From: Paenibacillus pabuli
GTDB lineage: Bacteria; Bacillota; Bacilli; Paenibacillales; Paenibacillaceae
Assembly (NCBI RefSeq): GCF_023101145.1
Contig: NZ_CP073714.1
Span: 6,324,001-6,388,000, forward strand
Reading direction: 5' to 3'
Length of the DNA stretch: 64,000 nucleotides
Under the pieces are notes generated by a model. That model was given only the letters and a program-made list of their open reading frames with translations, was not told the DNA's origin and did no database searches. This document shows positions 16,936-26,359 of the stretch, piece after piece (the first letter of the stretch is position 1; each line of letters opens with the position of its first letter). The translations under genes and the position numbers were made by a program.

Positions 16936-17131
16936 AAAAAAAGCCCCTTTTGCAGAAACAAAAAGGGCTCTTCACGTGAAAGATTATACCTTCTCATCTG
17001 CCAAAATCGTGCCTTGCACCATTTTGTAGGAATTAGCACCTAACATCTATAAAGTATGACACAGCTGTCATGCAATTATAAATCGGTTGCCGGGCTTCAT
17101 CGGGCCTGTCCCTCCGCCGCTCTCGATAAGA
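16936..17131 (-). promoter_or_regulatory. SAM-I (S-box) riboswitch
   Basis: On the minus strand the leader shows S-box core elements in order: CTTATCGAGAG, GGAGGGAC.GGCCCGATGAAGCCCGGCAACC (broken at position 17108), GGTGCTAATTCC, and AGATGAGAAGG. It ends in a terminator with AGCCCTTTT/AAAAGGGGCT arms and a T8 run (16936-16970). Binding of S-adenosylmethionine would stop transcription of metNPQ. A promoter TTAACA-N16-TATAAA lies upstream near 17143-17171. Confidence 0.96.
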
Positions 17132-17259
17132 AATATTTAATTTATAAGTTCAGTTGTTATAATGTTAATGTCATAAATGTTAATTCCATCTAACTGTCGA
17201 TCAGGAACTCAGTATAATCCAAGTATTCCGATTTGTCAAAGGGAAATATTACAATCCAA

Positions 17260-17988
17260 TTACTTCGATGATGGCGTTATTCCCGGCTTGTGCCACTTCT
17301 CATTGATGTATCCATACGCTGCTTTTAACGTCTCACATACCATATCCACACCTTGGCGGAGTTCCAGAAGATGCTGGTCCAAATCCTCCAGCTTCACTTT
17401 CCCTTGCAAAGTCTGGTGCAGCTGCCACAGATCATCCTGCATTTCCGAATTCATATAATGGATCTCCATGTTTCGGCGTTTACGCAATTTACTCATGGGC
17501 TCACGGTAGGAGTCCTTGATCTGTATCAGTTGGTTGGCAAGAGTATGATGCAGTTTATCATATCCGAACTGTCTTAAGACGGTAAAATAAGAATAATGTG
17601 TTTTAACATTGGTTGTGTTCAGCTCAAATATTTCATTCAACACCGTACCTAACTTATCCAGAATGGCAAAACATCGGATGAAGCCATCCTTATAGAAATA
17701 CACGTAACGGGCATACTCCGCTTTTTCTGGAATCGTCATATCATCCGTAAAGCCCGCTTTGACTTTCAGACGGAAATGGGAAGCAGCAAAACAGCTTTGC
17801 TCCAGTTCATCCAACGAGGAGATCAGTCCCTGGGTCCACACATACAATTTACGATAATCATGGGTAGGATCATGGTCCACATGCATCTGTCGCTGAAACA
17901 GCTCAAGCGTATCCGCCATCGCCTCCATTGCTTCCTTGAGAACCCCTTCGTTTTTACGCGGCTTTTCACCCAGCAACGTTCGCAGCAT
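17260..17988 (-). CDS. HEPN-domain protein of the Cthe_2314 type
   Basis: A 242-residue all-helical protein with an N-terminal region of helices and a HEPN-like C-terminal half. The motif Arg172-X4-His177 in KRRNMEIHY matches the RX4-6H motif of HEPN RNases and is followed by the conserved Asn/Ser. I relate it to the family named HEPN_Cthe2314. GAGGAGG lies 5 bases from the ATG. No partner antitoxin (MNT) gene is adjacent: it sits between the met operon and ctaA, so a classic toxin-antitoxin pair is not supported. RNase activity is inference. Confidence 0.7.
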   Translation of the reverse strand: MLRTLLGEKPRKNEGVLKEAMEAMADTLELFQRQMHVDHDPTHDYRKLYVWTQGLISSLDELEQSCFAASHFRLKVKAGFTDDMTIPEKAEYARYVYFYKDGFIRCFAILDKLGTVLNEIFELNTTNVKTHYSYFTVLRQFGYDKLHHTLANQLIQIKDSYREPMSKLRKRRNMEIHYMNSEMQDDLWQLHQTLQGKVKLEDLDQHLLELRQGVDMVCETLKAAYGYINEKWHKPGITPSSK

Positions 17989-18045
17989 ATATAGCCTCCT
18001 CTTTCCACTCTGCTTACCTTAGGGTGCCCTGACACGCCTGACACC

Positions 18046-18093
18046 AAACAAAGTTCACCTGTCCAATGATGTACATCATCGGATGGTGAACTT
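18046..18093 (-). terminator. Terminator of ctaA
   Basis: AAGTTCACC (18051-18059) pairs with GGTGAACTT (18085-18093), with inner GATGATG/CATCAT. TTTGTTT follows on the minus strand. Confidence 0.75.
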
Positions 18094-18132
18094 CACGATT
18101 CATCCCCTGAACTACAATAATTCGGATATAGA

Positions 18133-19143
18133 TTAGAACCGGTTAACGGGCCGATGCAGCTTGTACACCAGGAAACTCATATACGTTAATACACCAAACA
18201 AAATGGCAATATCGAGCATGTGTGCCAGCGCCACAAACATATACACTTCAGGACGGTTCATTGTAAGCATCAGTCCAAATCCAATAACCACTTGCAACAG
18301 AACCAGCACCACAGAAATGACGCCGAGTGCTCTTAATTCTGTGTTATCCGGATGTTTGCGATAAGCAAAATGGCCGAGGATCGCAATGACAATCACTAAT
18401 GAAACAGCCGCTACCCGGTGAGCAAAAGCAACAGCTACACCTCCCGAGAGCTCGGGAATAATCTGCCCGTTACAGAGCGGGAAGCCGGAACAGCCTCCAG
18501 CCGAATCCGTATGGCTCACAAATGCTCCAGTATATACCACGAGGTACGTATAGATTGTAGAAAACCATACCAGATTTCGAAACCCTTTGCTGACACGCGG
18601 ATATCGATTCAGTCGTTCCAATCCACCGTGACGAGCCTCCTGCCGAATACCAAGGGCCATCATCAAGGAGCTGGCAAAAGCGATCAAGGCAAAGCCGAAA
18701 TGCAGTGCCATGACTGCGGAAGATTGAGAGAATACGACTGCAAAAGCCCCCATGATTCCCTGGACGATAACAAAGATCAGCGTTAATAATGAAAACAATT
18801 GCAGGTCACGGCGTGATTTGCCAAACCGTAAAAAGGCTACAAAAGACGCAATGGACAACAGTCCTGCCAGTGCGCTGACAGCGCGATGGGAAAATTCAAT
18901 AAGTGAGGCAACAGTGTGTGCAGGCACAAGTTTTCCGTTACATAAAGGCCATTCCGCACCGCAGCCGAGACCCGATTCCGTTCGGGTTACAACGCCTCCG
19001 CCAAATGTGGCCAGAAACATGACAAGACAGGTTAATACGGTTAACCATTTAAACAAGGTTAAGTACTTCAATGTTTTTCTCACCCGCTGTTGGTTTAAGA
19101 TAGCGAAGAACGACAGTCTCCGCTTGATTCGATACTTTGACAC
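18133..19143 (-). CDS. ctaA: Haem A synthase
   Basis: A 336-residue multi-pass membrane protein (COX15/CtaA) that oxidises the haem O methyl group to give haem A for cytochrome aa3/caa3 oxidase. Eight membrane segments in two repeats; haem-ligand histidines occur in EFSHR, ALHFG, AFAHR and ALAHM, and the cysteine pairs in GLGCGAEWPLCNG and AGGCSGFPLCNG. The GTG at 19143 gives about 30 residues more than B. subtilis CtaA and has a weak ribosome site, so a later GTG or TTG near 19083 may be used. A TATAAT near 19163 precedes it. ctaB and sco lie 19 kb away rather than beside it. Confidence 0.93.
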   Translation of the reverse strand: MSKYRIKRRLSFFAILNQQRVRKTLKYLTLFKWLTVLTCLVMFLATFGGGVVTRTESGLGCGAEWPLCNGKLVPAHTVASLIEFSHRAVSALAGLLSIASFVAFLRFGKSRRDLQLFSLLTLIFVIVQGIMGAFAVVFSQSSAVMALHFGFALIAFASSLMMALGIRQEARHGGLERLNRYPRVSKGFRNLVWFSTIYTYLVVYTGAFVSHTDSAGGCSGFPLCNGQIIPELSGGVAVAFAHRVAAVSLVIVIAILGHFAYRKHPDNTELRALGVISVVLVLLQVVIGFGLMLTMNRPEVYMFVALAHMLDIAILFGVLTYMSFLVYKLHRPVNRF

Positions 19144-19283
19144 TTATTTCACAACTAAATTCATTATACCGGATAAATGTGTCATTGACGCCGGCGCTTT
19201 GTGACAAAATGTTAACGTCTGTCGAAAAGTCGACCTTCAGTTTAAGAAGGATTAAATACCTCATTAGCTTCCCCAAAAAATGC

Positions 19284-19327
19284 TAAAAATACAAACGCCA
19301 CTTCCCTATTTCAAGAGAAATGGCGTT
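19284..19327 (-). terminator. Terminator of the thioredoxin-like gene
   Basis: AACGCCA (19294-19300) pairs with TGGCGTT (19321-19327), with inner TTTCTC/GGGAA pairing; a T-rich tail follows on the minus strand. Confidence 0.7.
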
Positions 19328-19366
19328 CCTTTAATTATAACCTTTTACATATTGAACCTGCATGCT

Positions 19367-19711
19367 TTATTTATTAATCGTGTTATACACCTCAACTGCA
19401 CGCTGCAGGAATTGCTCAATCTCTTCTCTCGACTTACGCAGTTTGTTCACATAACGAACCAGTTCCCGGCCATCTGTGTAAGCTACAAAGCTGGGGATGC
19501 CGAGAATATTTTGTTCTTCGCTCACTGTACCCACCTGATCTACGTCGACCTCAATCAACTTCAGCTCACGAGCGAACTTCTCTTCAACTTCAGGCATAAA
19601 CGGATCGATGTACTTGCAATCACCACACCAATCTGCCTTAAATACAGCTACGGTCAAACGCGGAGATTGGATGGCCACATCAAACTCCGGTTTCGATGTA
19701 ATCTTTTCCAT
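19367..19711 (-). CDS. Thioredoxin-like protein (YtpP-like)
   Basis: A 114-residue thioredoxin-fold protein with the active site WCGDC near residues 28-32 and a cis-proline in GIPSF. The start was set at ATG 19711 behind GAAAGGAAG. The WCGDC motif is that of B. subtilis YtpP rather than TrxA (WCGPC), so it is likely an accessory disulfide or bacillithiol-linked reductase (inference). Cytoplasmic; monocistronic. Confidence 0.87.
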   Translation of the reverse strand: MEKITSKPEFDVAIQSPRLTVAVFKADWCGDCKYIDPFMPEVEEKFARELKLIEVDVDQVGTVSEEQNILGIPSFVAYTDGRELVRYVNKLRKSREEIEQFLQRAVEVYNTINK

Positions 19712-19853
19712 TACAACATCTTCCTTTCTATACCTTGTCTTATTCTCTAAGTGAAGCAAATTGCAGAGTGGAAGTCAAATATTCGGCGCATACTGATATC
19801 AACAGCTTCTTGATTCAACCCGTAATCAGAATATCAGGAAAGGATGTCATGTC

Positions 19854-21134
19854 ATGACTCCCGTTAAAACGGATTCCTCCGAGTCTGCCCATCACGGGTC
19901 GATATTGCAGATGGTCCGGTCCATCCCAGGTGCGGCCCGGGAAGTGTGGAGAGGTAAACAGGCGGCTTGGCAGGCCTCTGCACAGCTTCGTCATCCTTTG
20001 CGTGATATGGCTTGGGACTCTGACATGGCTGCTGCCTTACAAGCTGAGGTGGAGCGGCTATTGCCTGGAAACGAGAATGCTTTTGCCCGAAATACGCTCA
20101 GTGCACTGGTCTGTGAAGAGGACTGTATCATTCTGGAAGAAATCAAGACATTAACGCAGGAAAACAACCGGAGTAACATCACTCGCACAGCAGCATACCT
20201 GGAATGTTACGAACAGTATCCAGAGCTGCATTGGGCCCTGCTTGCCCATATGGTATCCCGCAACGGTGGATATCACATGACCGATCTTCAGAGTGACCTT
20301 ATGCATAATCTGCAAAATCAAACCGACCGTGAGCACATGTATCGACTACTGGAACGGTGTAATGCACTTATTTTCCAGGATGCCTATCCCCAGCTTCTGC
20401 TGTATATGAACAGCCGCCGGATCGGCCGGAGCTGTTTTCATTTGTTGCCCCATTTTCATGTATCGGCGTTCATGACACCGTTCTGGGAACGATTTTGGCT
20501 GGAGCGTTGCAGCTCGCTGCTGAGTGTAGCATTAATTATTAATGAGCAGAACTATATTGAGAGCCGGGTGGTGCAGCATCCCTATTTTCAAAAACAAGTG
20601 CTGTCCAAACCTGCATTCCATCTGCATAATCTGGCTGGGCTGAATCATATCGTGTTTCCGCTTGGACGGGGAAAAGGTCTTGCAGGCCGGGTTATTGAAC
20701 ATTTTGGCAAACTGGATGAGCGGATTATGTTTGGCAAAGGCTTATATGCGATGCTGTTTGGCGTGGAACAAGTGTTTACACAAGCATTGGAGTTTGCACG
20801 CTCGGTTCCCCACCTCGGCTCACGTGCCGAATACTGGCCCGGTCTGTTCACCGCACATAAAGATGAAATCGGGGAAGCTGAGATCTATACCCAGGAGCTG
20901 CTGGATCAGGAATGGCTGGCGGAAGGACAACGGTTATATAGTCCTGAATTGCTGGCGGTATGGGGTGATACGCCCTATGAACCGATAACAAGGCAGGATT
21001 GGCTGCAAAATCGCGATTGTCTCGGTCATCTCACGATCCCGCGTCGCCCTTGGCTGTTTGAGATGAGCCATGAACATCGGTATGGCATGCTGAAGACTGC
21101 ATTGGCGCATGATGCCAAAACCTTGACGCATTAA
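19854..21134 (+). CDS. DUF2515 family protein (YppC-like)
   Basis: A 426-residue soluble protein of unknown function, resembling B. subtilis YppC. Recognisable conserved blocks are NITRTAAYLECYEQYPELHWALLAHMVSRNGGYHMTDL (residues about 103-140) and LNHIVFPLGRG. It is rich in His, Trp and aromatic residues. The ATG at 19854 follows AGGAAAGG. It stands between the divergent thioredoxin gene and the convergent MurJ gene. Confidence 0.78.
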   Translation: MTPVKTDSSESAHHGSILQMVRSIPGAAREVWRGKQAAWQASAQLRHPLRDMAWDSDMAAALQAEVERLLPGNENAFARNTLSALVCEEDCIILEEIKTLTQENNRSNITRTAAYLECYEQYPELHWALLAHMVSRNGGYHMTDLQSDLMHNLQNQTDREHMYRLLERCNALIFQDAYPQLLLYMNSRRIGRSCFHLLPHFHVSAFMTPFWERFWLERCSSLLSVALIINEQNYIESRVVQHPYFQKQVLSKPAFHLHNLAGLNHIVFPLGRGKGLAGRVIEHFGKLDERIMFGKGLYAMLFGVEQVFTQALEFARSVPHLGSRAEYWPGLFTAHKDEIGEAEIYTQELLDQEWLAEGQRLYSPELLAVWGDTPYEPITRQDWLQNRDCLGHLTIPRRPWLFEMSHEHRYGMLKTALAHDAKTLTH

Positions 21135-21221
21135 GGGCGATCAACCTTATAAGAAAATCGTCTAGAAATTGGAACGCGCTCACCCTTTCAAGGGCTTCTT
21201 GATTTAGCCATCTTTGCATAT

Positions 21222-21258
21222 AAAAAAGCCCTGTCCGCTATGAAAGCAGACAGAGCTT
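21222..21258 (-). terminator. Terminator of the murJ-like gene
   Basis: AAGCCCTGTCCGC (21226-21238) pairs with GCAGACAGAGCTT (21246-21258); T6 follows on the minus strand. Confidence 0.85.
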
Positions 21259-21308
21259 GTACTTATTTCAAACAATATAATGAAAATGTGTATTATGTGT
21301 TGAATCGA

Positions 21309-22937
21309 TTACCCACGTTGCCCGGCTCCACGTTGTAGACGCATGAGCGGACGAAGTATTTTTTGCAAAATACGAGGATAACTGCCCAGTTCGTCTTTAC
21401 GAAGTACACGTAGAACAACCATGAGTACCAGGTAAACGACAACCACAAGCGCACCCACAAACAGACAAGTAACGAGGAAAGATACACGTGCTGGCAGGAA
21501 TAAATCAAAGATGGAGTTACCAGCCCAGTTGGCTGCAAAACCAACACCCGCTGCAAGCAGAACAGTAATGATGAATCCTTTCCAACGATCACCCATGATT
21601 GAGAAATCAACAATTTTCCGAAGCACCCGCAGGTTCAGATACGTAATGACCAGGAAACATAATGCGGTTGCGATAATGATTCCATATATGCCAAAGATCG
21701 GAGCCAAGATCAGACTCGCTACAAGTTTGACTATGATGCCTGCTGCCACGCTGATCATTGTGATCCGTGGTTTGCCTACGCCGAGCAAAATGGAGTTGGT
21801 GGTCATCATCGTAATTTGGAAAATGGTACCGAAAGTCAACAATGTAATGATTGGTGTCCCGTCGGGACTAGTGAACAGCAATCCGTTAACGGAATACGCT
21901 GCCGCACACAAAGCGATAACAATTGGCATTCCTGTCAGAATCGAAATGCGCATAGCAAGCGTCACCTGATTTTTCAGATGAACTTCATCCTTGCGAGCAA
22001 AAGCTGCTGAAATGACTGGCACAAGCGATTGACTCAGTGCGATAGCCAAAATTGGCGGAATACCAGCGATACTTTGGGCCTTGGCACCCAAGATTGCAAG
22101 TACTCCTGTCGCTTCCTCCAGTCCGATCCGTCCGCTAAGCAGCGGAACGACCAGCGATGAATCGATAAAGTTAATCGCCGGAACAGCGAGCGAAGATAAT
22201 ACGATTGGAATCGAAAGTTTGAATATATCGCTGTAAATGCCCCGCATGGGTAATTGCTCCGCACGCTCGTAATTCAATTGCGCTGCACGGTCATTTTTGC
22301 GCAGTTTCAAGGTGAAGTACAGCATAACAGCAAAAGCGCCAATGCTCCCGAATACGCCACCAAATGAAGCACCTGCAGCAATCGTTTGATCATCATAATT
22401 CCATTGCAGCATAACATACGCCACAATAATCGCTGTACCTACACGTGCAAACTGCTCCACAATCTGTGAAATGCCGCCTGCCGTCATATTGCCGCGGCCC
22501 TGGAAATATCCACGCATCATGGCTATCGCCGGAAAGAGCAGCAGTGCTGGAGCCAAGGCCCGGATTGCGCTCACCGATTCAGGTACTTTGGATACGTACG
22601 TCGCATAATATGGCGCAGCGAACCATAGTAAAGCAGACATAACTATCCCGGCAACAGCCGCAAAGATCAGAGCTGCACGGTAGATTTGCTGTGCTTCACC
22701 CGCACGTCCCAATGCATAGCGTTCCGAAACCATTTTACTAAGTGTACTCGGTATGCCTGCTGTAGCTACGGTTAACAGCATTAAATATACCGTGTTGGAG
22801 ATGGTAAACGATGCGTTACCGATATCGCCGAGGATGTGCTCCAGCGGTACCCGCTGCACCAATCCGAGTACCCTCGCAATCAGCGCAGCTGCCGCCAAAA
22901 TGAGTGTACCCCTAATGAATGTTTCCTTCTTAGACAA
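21309..22937 (-). CDS. murJ: MurJ/YtgP-type lipid II flippase (MOP superfamily)
   Basis: A 542-residue protein with about 14 membrane helices, of the MATE/MVF-like MOP superfamily. It resembles B. subtilis YtgP (MurJ), which flips lipid II for peptidoglycan synthesis; SpoVB is a close alternative. The TTG at 22937 follows AAGAAGGGG, and the first residues SKKETFIRGTLILAAAALIARVLG are the family N-terminus. Last gene of a HAD-DUF456-MurJ run on the minus strand. Confidence 0.85.
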   Translation of the reverse strand: MSKKETFIRGTLILAAAALIARVLGLVQRVPLEHILGDIGNASFTISNTVYLMLLTVATAGIPSTLSKMVSERYALGRAGEAQQIYRAALIFAAVAGIVMSALLWFAAPYYATYVSKVPESVSAIRALAPALLLFPAIAMMRGYFQGRGNMTAGGISQIVEQFARVGTAIIVAYVMLQWNYDDQTIAAGASFGGVFGSIGAFAVMLYFTLKLRKNDRAAQLNYERAEQLPMRGIYSDIFKLSIPIVLSSLAVPAINFIDSSLVVPLLSGRIGLEEATGVLAILGAKAQSIAGIPPILAIALSQSLVPVISAAFARKDEVHLKNQVTLAMRISILTGMPIVIALCAAAYSVNGLLFTSPDGTPIITLLTFGTIFQITMMTTNSILLGVGKPRITMISVAAGIIVKLVASLILAPIFGIYGIIIATALCFLVITYLNLRVLRKIVDFSIMGDRWKGFIITVLLAAGVGFAANWAGNSIFDLFLPARVSFLVTCLFVGALVVVVYLVLMVVLRVLRKDELGSYPRILQKILRPLMRLQRGAGQRG

Positions 22938-22997
22938 GCCAATTCCCCTTCTTTCCCCCACACCGACGTGCATCCAGATCAAGCAGCTCCCGAACGT

Positions 22998-23489
22998 CTA
23001 TGCGAATCTTACCACCCAGATAATAAACAGAACAATCATAACGATTTGCAAAATAATTTTCATGACGGTGCTTGTAAATAGCCCCACCACGGAACCAAAT
23101 CCGACTTTGGAAGCTTTGGCAGGTGAAGACCCTCCAATCAGTTCCCCGATAAAAGCACCGATAAATGGTCCAAGTACGAGACCGAATGCCGGAATGACAA
23201 ATGGGCCTATGATGACACCAATCGTACTGAGAGTCGTCGATAATTTGGAGCCGCCGAATTTCTTCACACCCCAGGCACTGACGACGTAATCAGCCACAAA
23301 CAGCACCACGACGATCAATATCTGGATAATCCAGAACCATACACCAAACGGATCAAAGCTAAAGAACCATCCATAGACCAGAAACGCGAAGAAAATCGCT
23401 ATAGCACCAGGCAGTATGGGATATACCGTTCCCGCCATCCCCACCGCAAACAGCAGTACAATCAAAATCCAGCCAACGGTTGCGAGCAA
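22998..23489 (-). CDS. DUF456 membrane protein
   Basis: A 163-residue protein with about five membrane segments, glycine-rich at GLVLGPFIGAFIGELIGG (glycine-zipper-like). It is read from a TTG with GGGGGAG upstream. The stop of the HAD gene lies 3 bases before, so the two are coupled. Function unknown. Confidence 0.83.
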   Translation of the reverse strand: MLATVGWILIVLLFAVGMAGTVYPILPGAIAIFFAFLVYGWFFSFDPFGVWFWIIQILIVVVLFVADYVVSAWGVKKFGGSKLSTTLSTIGVIIGPFVIPAFGLVLGPFIGAFIGELIGGSSPAKASKVGFGSVVGLFTSTVMKIILQIVMIVLFIIWVVRFA

Positions 23490-23492
23490 AGG

Positions 23493-24242
23493 TTACTCCC
23501 CCTTCAAAATATGTTCACGAATAACTTCGACAATGCCATCTTCGTTGTTGCTCGCTACGATCAGGTCAGCTGCTTCCTTCACTTGATCCTGCGCGTTGCC
23601 CATCGCAACACCAAGACCCACAGCTTCAATAACAGCCAAATCATTCAAGCTGTCTCCAACAGCAACCACTTCGGACATCTCAATGCCCAGCAGCTTGCAG
23701 ACTTCAGCTACGCCGCTCGCTTTGGATATACCACCAGGGTTAATTTCAATATTAACAGGTGAGGAGTTCGTCATTTGCAAGCCGCCCATTTGCTGCAGCT
23801 CCATCATAATCTGGTGACGGACTTCATCCACTTCAGTGTTGAATCCGAATTTCAGCCATTCCAGACCTTCAATATTGTCCGTCCAGCGATCACGGTTGAA
23901 CAGCTCTTCCACGGAGTATGCCCAGTACCAGCTATTATATTTTTCTCCAATCTCCTGCATTTTGCGGATCAATGCCGGGTCCATCAGATGGCGCATATGC
24001 AGATCATGCGGTGCCTTCCAAACTTCGCTGCCATTAACCGTAACCATCGGGGTCTCCAGCCCAAGCTGCACCGCATAAGGCATTGCATGAAAAACAGCTC
24101 TTCCGGTCGAAAGGCACACATGCACTCCCCGACGAATGGCGATCTGAATCCATTTGGCGGTTTCCTGTGTGATTTCATGATTATCGTTAAGCAGTGTTCC
24201 ATCCATATCCAATGCAAGCAATTTGTATTTTAGTTCACTCAT
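23493..24242 (-). CDS. Cof-type HAD superfamily phosphatase
   Basis: A 249-residue HAD hydrolase. Motif I LDMDGTLL (residues 11-18), motif II STGR, a Lys of motif III in GGISKASG, and motif IV GDSLNDLAVIEAVG are all intact, with a Cof-type C2 cap. Such enzymes dephosphorylate sugar phosphates or flavins; the substrate is unknown. TAAGGAGGA precedes the ATG. Confidence 0.9.
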   Translation of the reverse strand: MSELKYKLLALDMDGTLLNDNHEITQETAKWIQIAIRRGVHVCLSTGRAVFHAMPYAVQLGLETPMVTVNGSEVWKAPHDLHMRHLMDPALIRKMQEIGEKYNSWYWAYSVEELFNRDRWTDNIEGLEWLKFGFNTEVDEVRHQIMMELQQMGGLQMTNSSPVNIEINPGGISKASGVAEVCKLLGIEMSEVVAVGDSLNDLAVIEAVGLGVAMGNAQDQVKEAADLIVASNNEDGIVEVIREHILKGE

Positions 24243-24299
24243 GCTGTATTTCCTCCTTAATGGTCTCTCTACTTCTCTCTGTCTAACATACTCTCACAA

Positions 24300-24412
24300 A
24301 AAGATCGCCCGGCATCCACGTAGGCGGATGCTCCGGACGTCACAGCTAACGCCATTTTACCACAGATCGTCGGCCTGCAACAAAGTAACCCGCGATAGGG
24401 CTGAAGCTTTGC
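24300..24412 (-). promoter_or_regulatory. Promoter and hairpin leader of the HAD-DUF456-murJ run
   Basis: Minus-strand TTGTTG, 18-base spacer and TAAAAT near 24354-24385, then a GCATCC/GGATGC hairpin (24312-24331) and a TTTTT run at 24297-24301. The stem is imperfect and the T run is displaced, so attenuation is only a suggestion. Confidence 0.4.
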
Positions 24413-24482
24413 AATAAGATCACAGGTGTCTGTCCCAATTCATGTAAGAGTCTGGTATGAGATAAAACTTGCTCGCTCCATG

Positions 24483-24508
24483 AAAAAACCGCCTGCAATG
24501 CAGGCGGC
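24483..24508 (-). terminator. Terminator of mntABCD
   Basis: ACCGCCTGC-aat-GCAGGCGG with a T6 run on the minus strand. Confidence 0.88.
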
Positions 24509-24524
24509 TGCTACTTTTTATCCA

Positions 24525-25397
24525 TTAACGTGCCGCGAATTTGCGACGAGCATACCGGAAGACAATACCATGCTTTGGAGAAAGCAGCAGGGCCAGAACA
24601 AAAAGAATGCCTGCTACCGCCACCATACAGCCTGCGATGGAAGCATCCAGTGCATAAGCCATAAGGTATCCTCCAACTGAGGAAACCGCTCCTGCGAGCA
24701 CGCTGTACAGAATCATTTTGCCCAATCGATCTGTGAGTAAGTACGCCGTCGCCGCAGGCACAATCAACATGCCTACCACGAGAATGGACCCTACACTTTC
24801 AAATGAAGCGACCGATGTCATGGAAACGAGCCCCATCAACAGGTAGTGGAACAGCACCACCGGAATGCCGCAGGCCGCAGCCAGCGCCGGATCAAAGGCA
24901 CACAACTTGAACTGCTTGTAGAACAAACCGATCACAACGAGGATCACCAACAACGTAATCCCAAGCATCCAGACTGCCCTCGGGCCTACATCCGTGCCCC
25001 CAAGGGTCAGGGTATCCCACTGGACATAAGCGATCTCACCGAACAAGACGCAGTCCAGATCCAAGTCGATATGCTGAGCATTGAGACTGATCAGAATGAC
25101 GCCCACTGCGAAGAGCGCCGTAAACACAATCCCAATGGAAGCATCAGACGATAGTCCTCCAGCCTGCAGGCTTTGAATGAAGAATACTGTCAATAGTCCG
25201 AATACGGTCGCACCGAGCAGCATCCATAACGAATCACGTGATCCGCTCCATAGGAAAGCAATGGCAATACCCGGTAGAACTGCATGACTGATTGCATCTC
25301 CTACCAGAGCCATCCGCCGCAAAATCAGGAAGCAGCCAAGAATAGCACAGGCAGAGGATACCAGGATGGCCGTCAATATAATCCAAAACGTTGCCAT
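24525..25397 (-). CDS. mntD: Manganese ABC transporter permease MntD
   Basis: A 290-residue permease of the metal ABC-3 family (TroCD/ZnuB/MntCD), with about eight to nine membrane helices and the family segments LVGDAISHAVLPG and SVGSILVVGMLIVPAATAYLLTDR. Its ATG shares one base with the mntC stop (TAATG). Last gene of mntABCD. Confidence 0.9.
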   Translation of the reverse strand: MATFWIILTAILVSSACAILGCFLILRRMALVGDAISHAVLPGIAIAFLWSGSRDSLWMLLGATVFGLLTVFFIQSLQAGGLSSDASIGIVFTALFAVGVILISLNAQHIDLDLDCVLFGEIAYVQWDTLTLGGTDVGPRAVWMLGITLLVILVVIGLFYKQFKLCAFDPALAAACGIPVVLFHYLLMGLVSMTSVASFESVGSILVVGMLIVPAATAYLLTDRLGKMILYSVLAGAVSSVGGYLMAYALDASIAGCMVAVAGILFVLALLLSPKHGIVFRYARRKFAAR

Positions 25398-26356
25398 TAC
25401 AACTCACCCCGTTCCTGCTGTGCCCGCTGTGCAGAGAGCGTCTGTAGCGTGGCATGCTCTTCTCTCAAGTAAGCGGATTTGGCCTGCATACTTCGCAAAC
25501 GCCGCGCCAGAAGTCCGCGTCGTGGAGCAAGCAGTGCAGAACCCGCAAATAGCACTGTCGCTGCCAGTACCGTTACTGGCCCTGTCGGCAGATTAGGCAC
25601 CAATGTACTGAAGATTGTACCTGTCGCACCGCTTAGTGCTCCAAATACACCAGCCAACAGTACCATAAGCGAGAGCGAGTCCGTCCAGCAGCGGGCTGCT
25701 GCTGCAGGTGTTACCAGCAAAGCAGCGACAAGCACCACGCCAACCGCCTGAATCCCCGCAACAACCGCAATCACGGTCAACAGCAGAATCAGCTGTTCCA
25801 ACATGCCAACCGGCAATCCCATGCCTCGTGCAAAGCCCGGGTCAAAACTCACCAACTTGAACTCCTTGAACCATGCCAGACAAGCAATCAATAATACAAG
25901 ACAGACACCACCCATGACATACACATCCGTCATCACCATGGATGCGGCCTGACCAAACAAATATTTATCCAGTCCGCTTTGACTGCCACTAGCTCCGTGC
26001 TGAATACGAGTAAGCATCACTACGCCAATTCCGAAAAATACAGTCAGTACAATCCCCATCGCCGCATCCTGCTTGATCCGGGAATACCGTGTAATCCACG
26101 ATATGCCGAAGGTCGCTACAATTCCAGCGACGAGCGCACCGAACAGAAATAATCCAACGGATTTGGTTTCAGTCAACATAAACGCGATACAAATTCCCGG
26201 TAGAGCTGCATGCGCCAGCGTATCTCCCATAAGACTCTGACGACGCAAAAATGTAAAGGAGCCAATAATTCCACTACTGAATCCGAGTAACAAGCAGCCA
26301 AGCAATATCCAGCGAGTATTGGGATCGGACAAAATGGCTGCTATCCAGTTCCACAT
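25397..26356 (-). CDS. mntC: Manganese ABC transporter permease MntC
   Basis: A 319-residue paralogue of MntD with the matching LMGDTLAHAALPG and AVGVVLVAALLVTPAAAAR segments. The C-terminal 35 residues are hydrophilic (RSMQAKSAYLREEHATLQTL), unlike MntD, and probably cytoplasmic. Three bases separate it from mntB. Confidence 0.9.
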   Translation of the reverse strand: MWNWIAAILSDPNTRWILLGCLLLGFSSGIIGSFTFLRRQSLMGDTLAHAALPGICIAFMLTETKSVGLFLFGALVAGIVATFGISWITRYSRIKQDAAMGIVLTVFFGIGVVMLTRIQHGASGSQSGLDKYLFGQAASMVMTDVYVMGGVCLVLLIACLAWFKEFKLVSFDPGFARGMGLPVGMLEQLILLLTVIAVVAGIQAVGVVLVAALLVTPAAAARCWTDSLSLMVLLAGVFGALSGATGTIFSTLVPNLPTGPVTVLAATVLFAGSALLAPRRGLLARRLRSMQAKSAYLREEHATLQTLSAQRAQQERGEL

Positions 26357-26359
26357 GCA

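Noticed and set aside
16866..17039. N-terminal extension of metN
   Set aside because: It would translate through the SAM riboswitch terminator; the TTG at 16865 has a proper ribosome site.
17260..17988. Toxin-antitoxin module around the HEPN gene
   Set aside because: No nucleotidyltransferase or other small partner is adjacent; neighbours are metabolic genes.
19049..19276. 75-codon minus-strand frame upstream of ctaA
   Set aside because: It overlaps the ctaA start in another frame and lacks a ribosome site.
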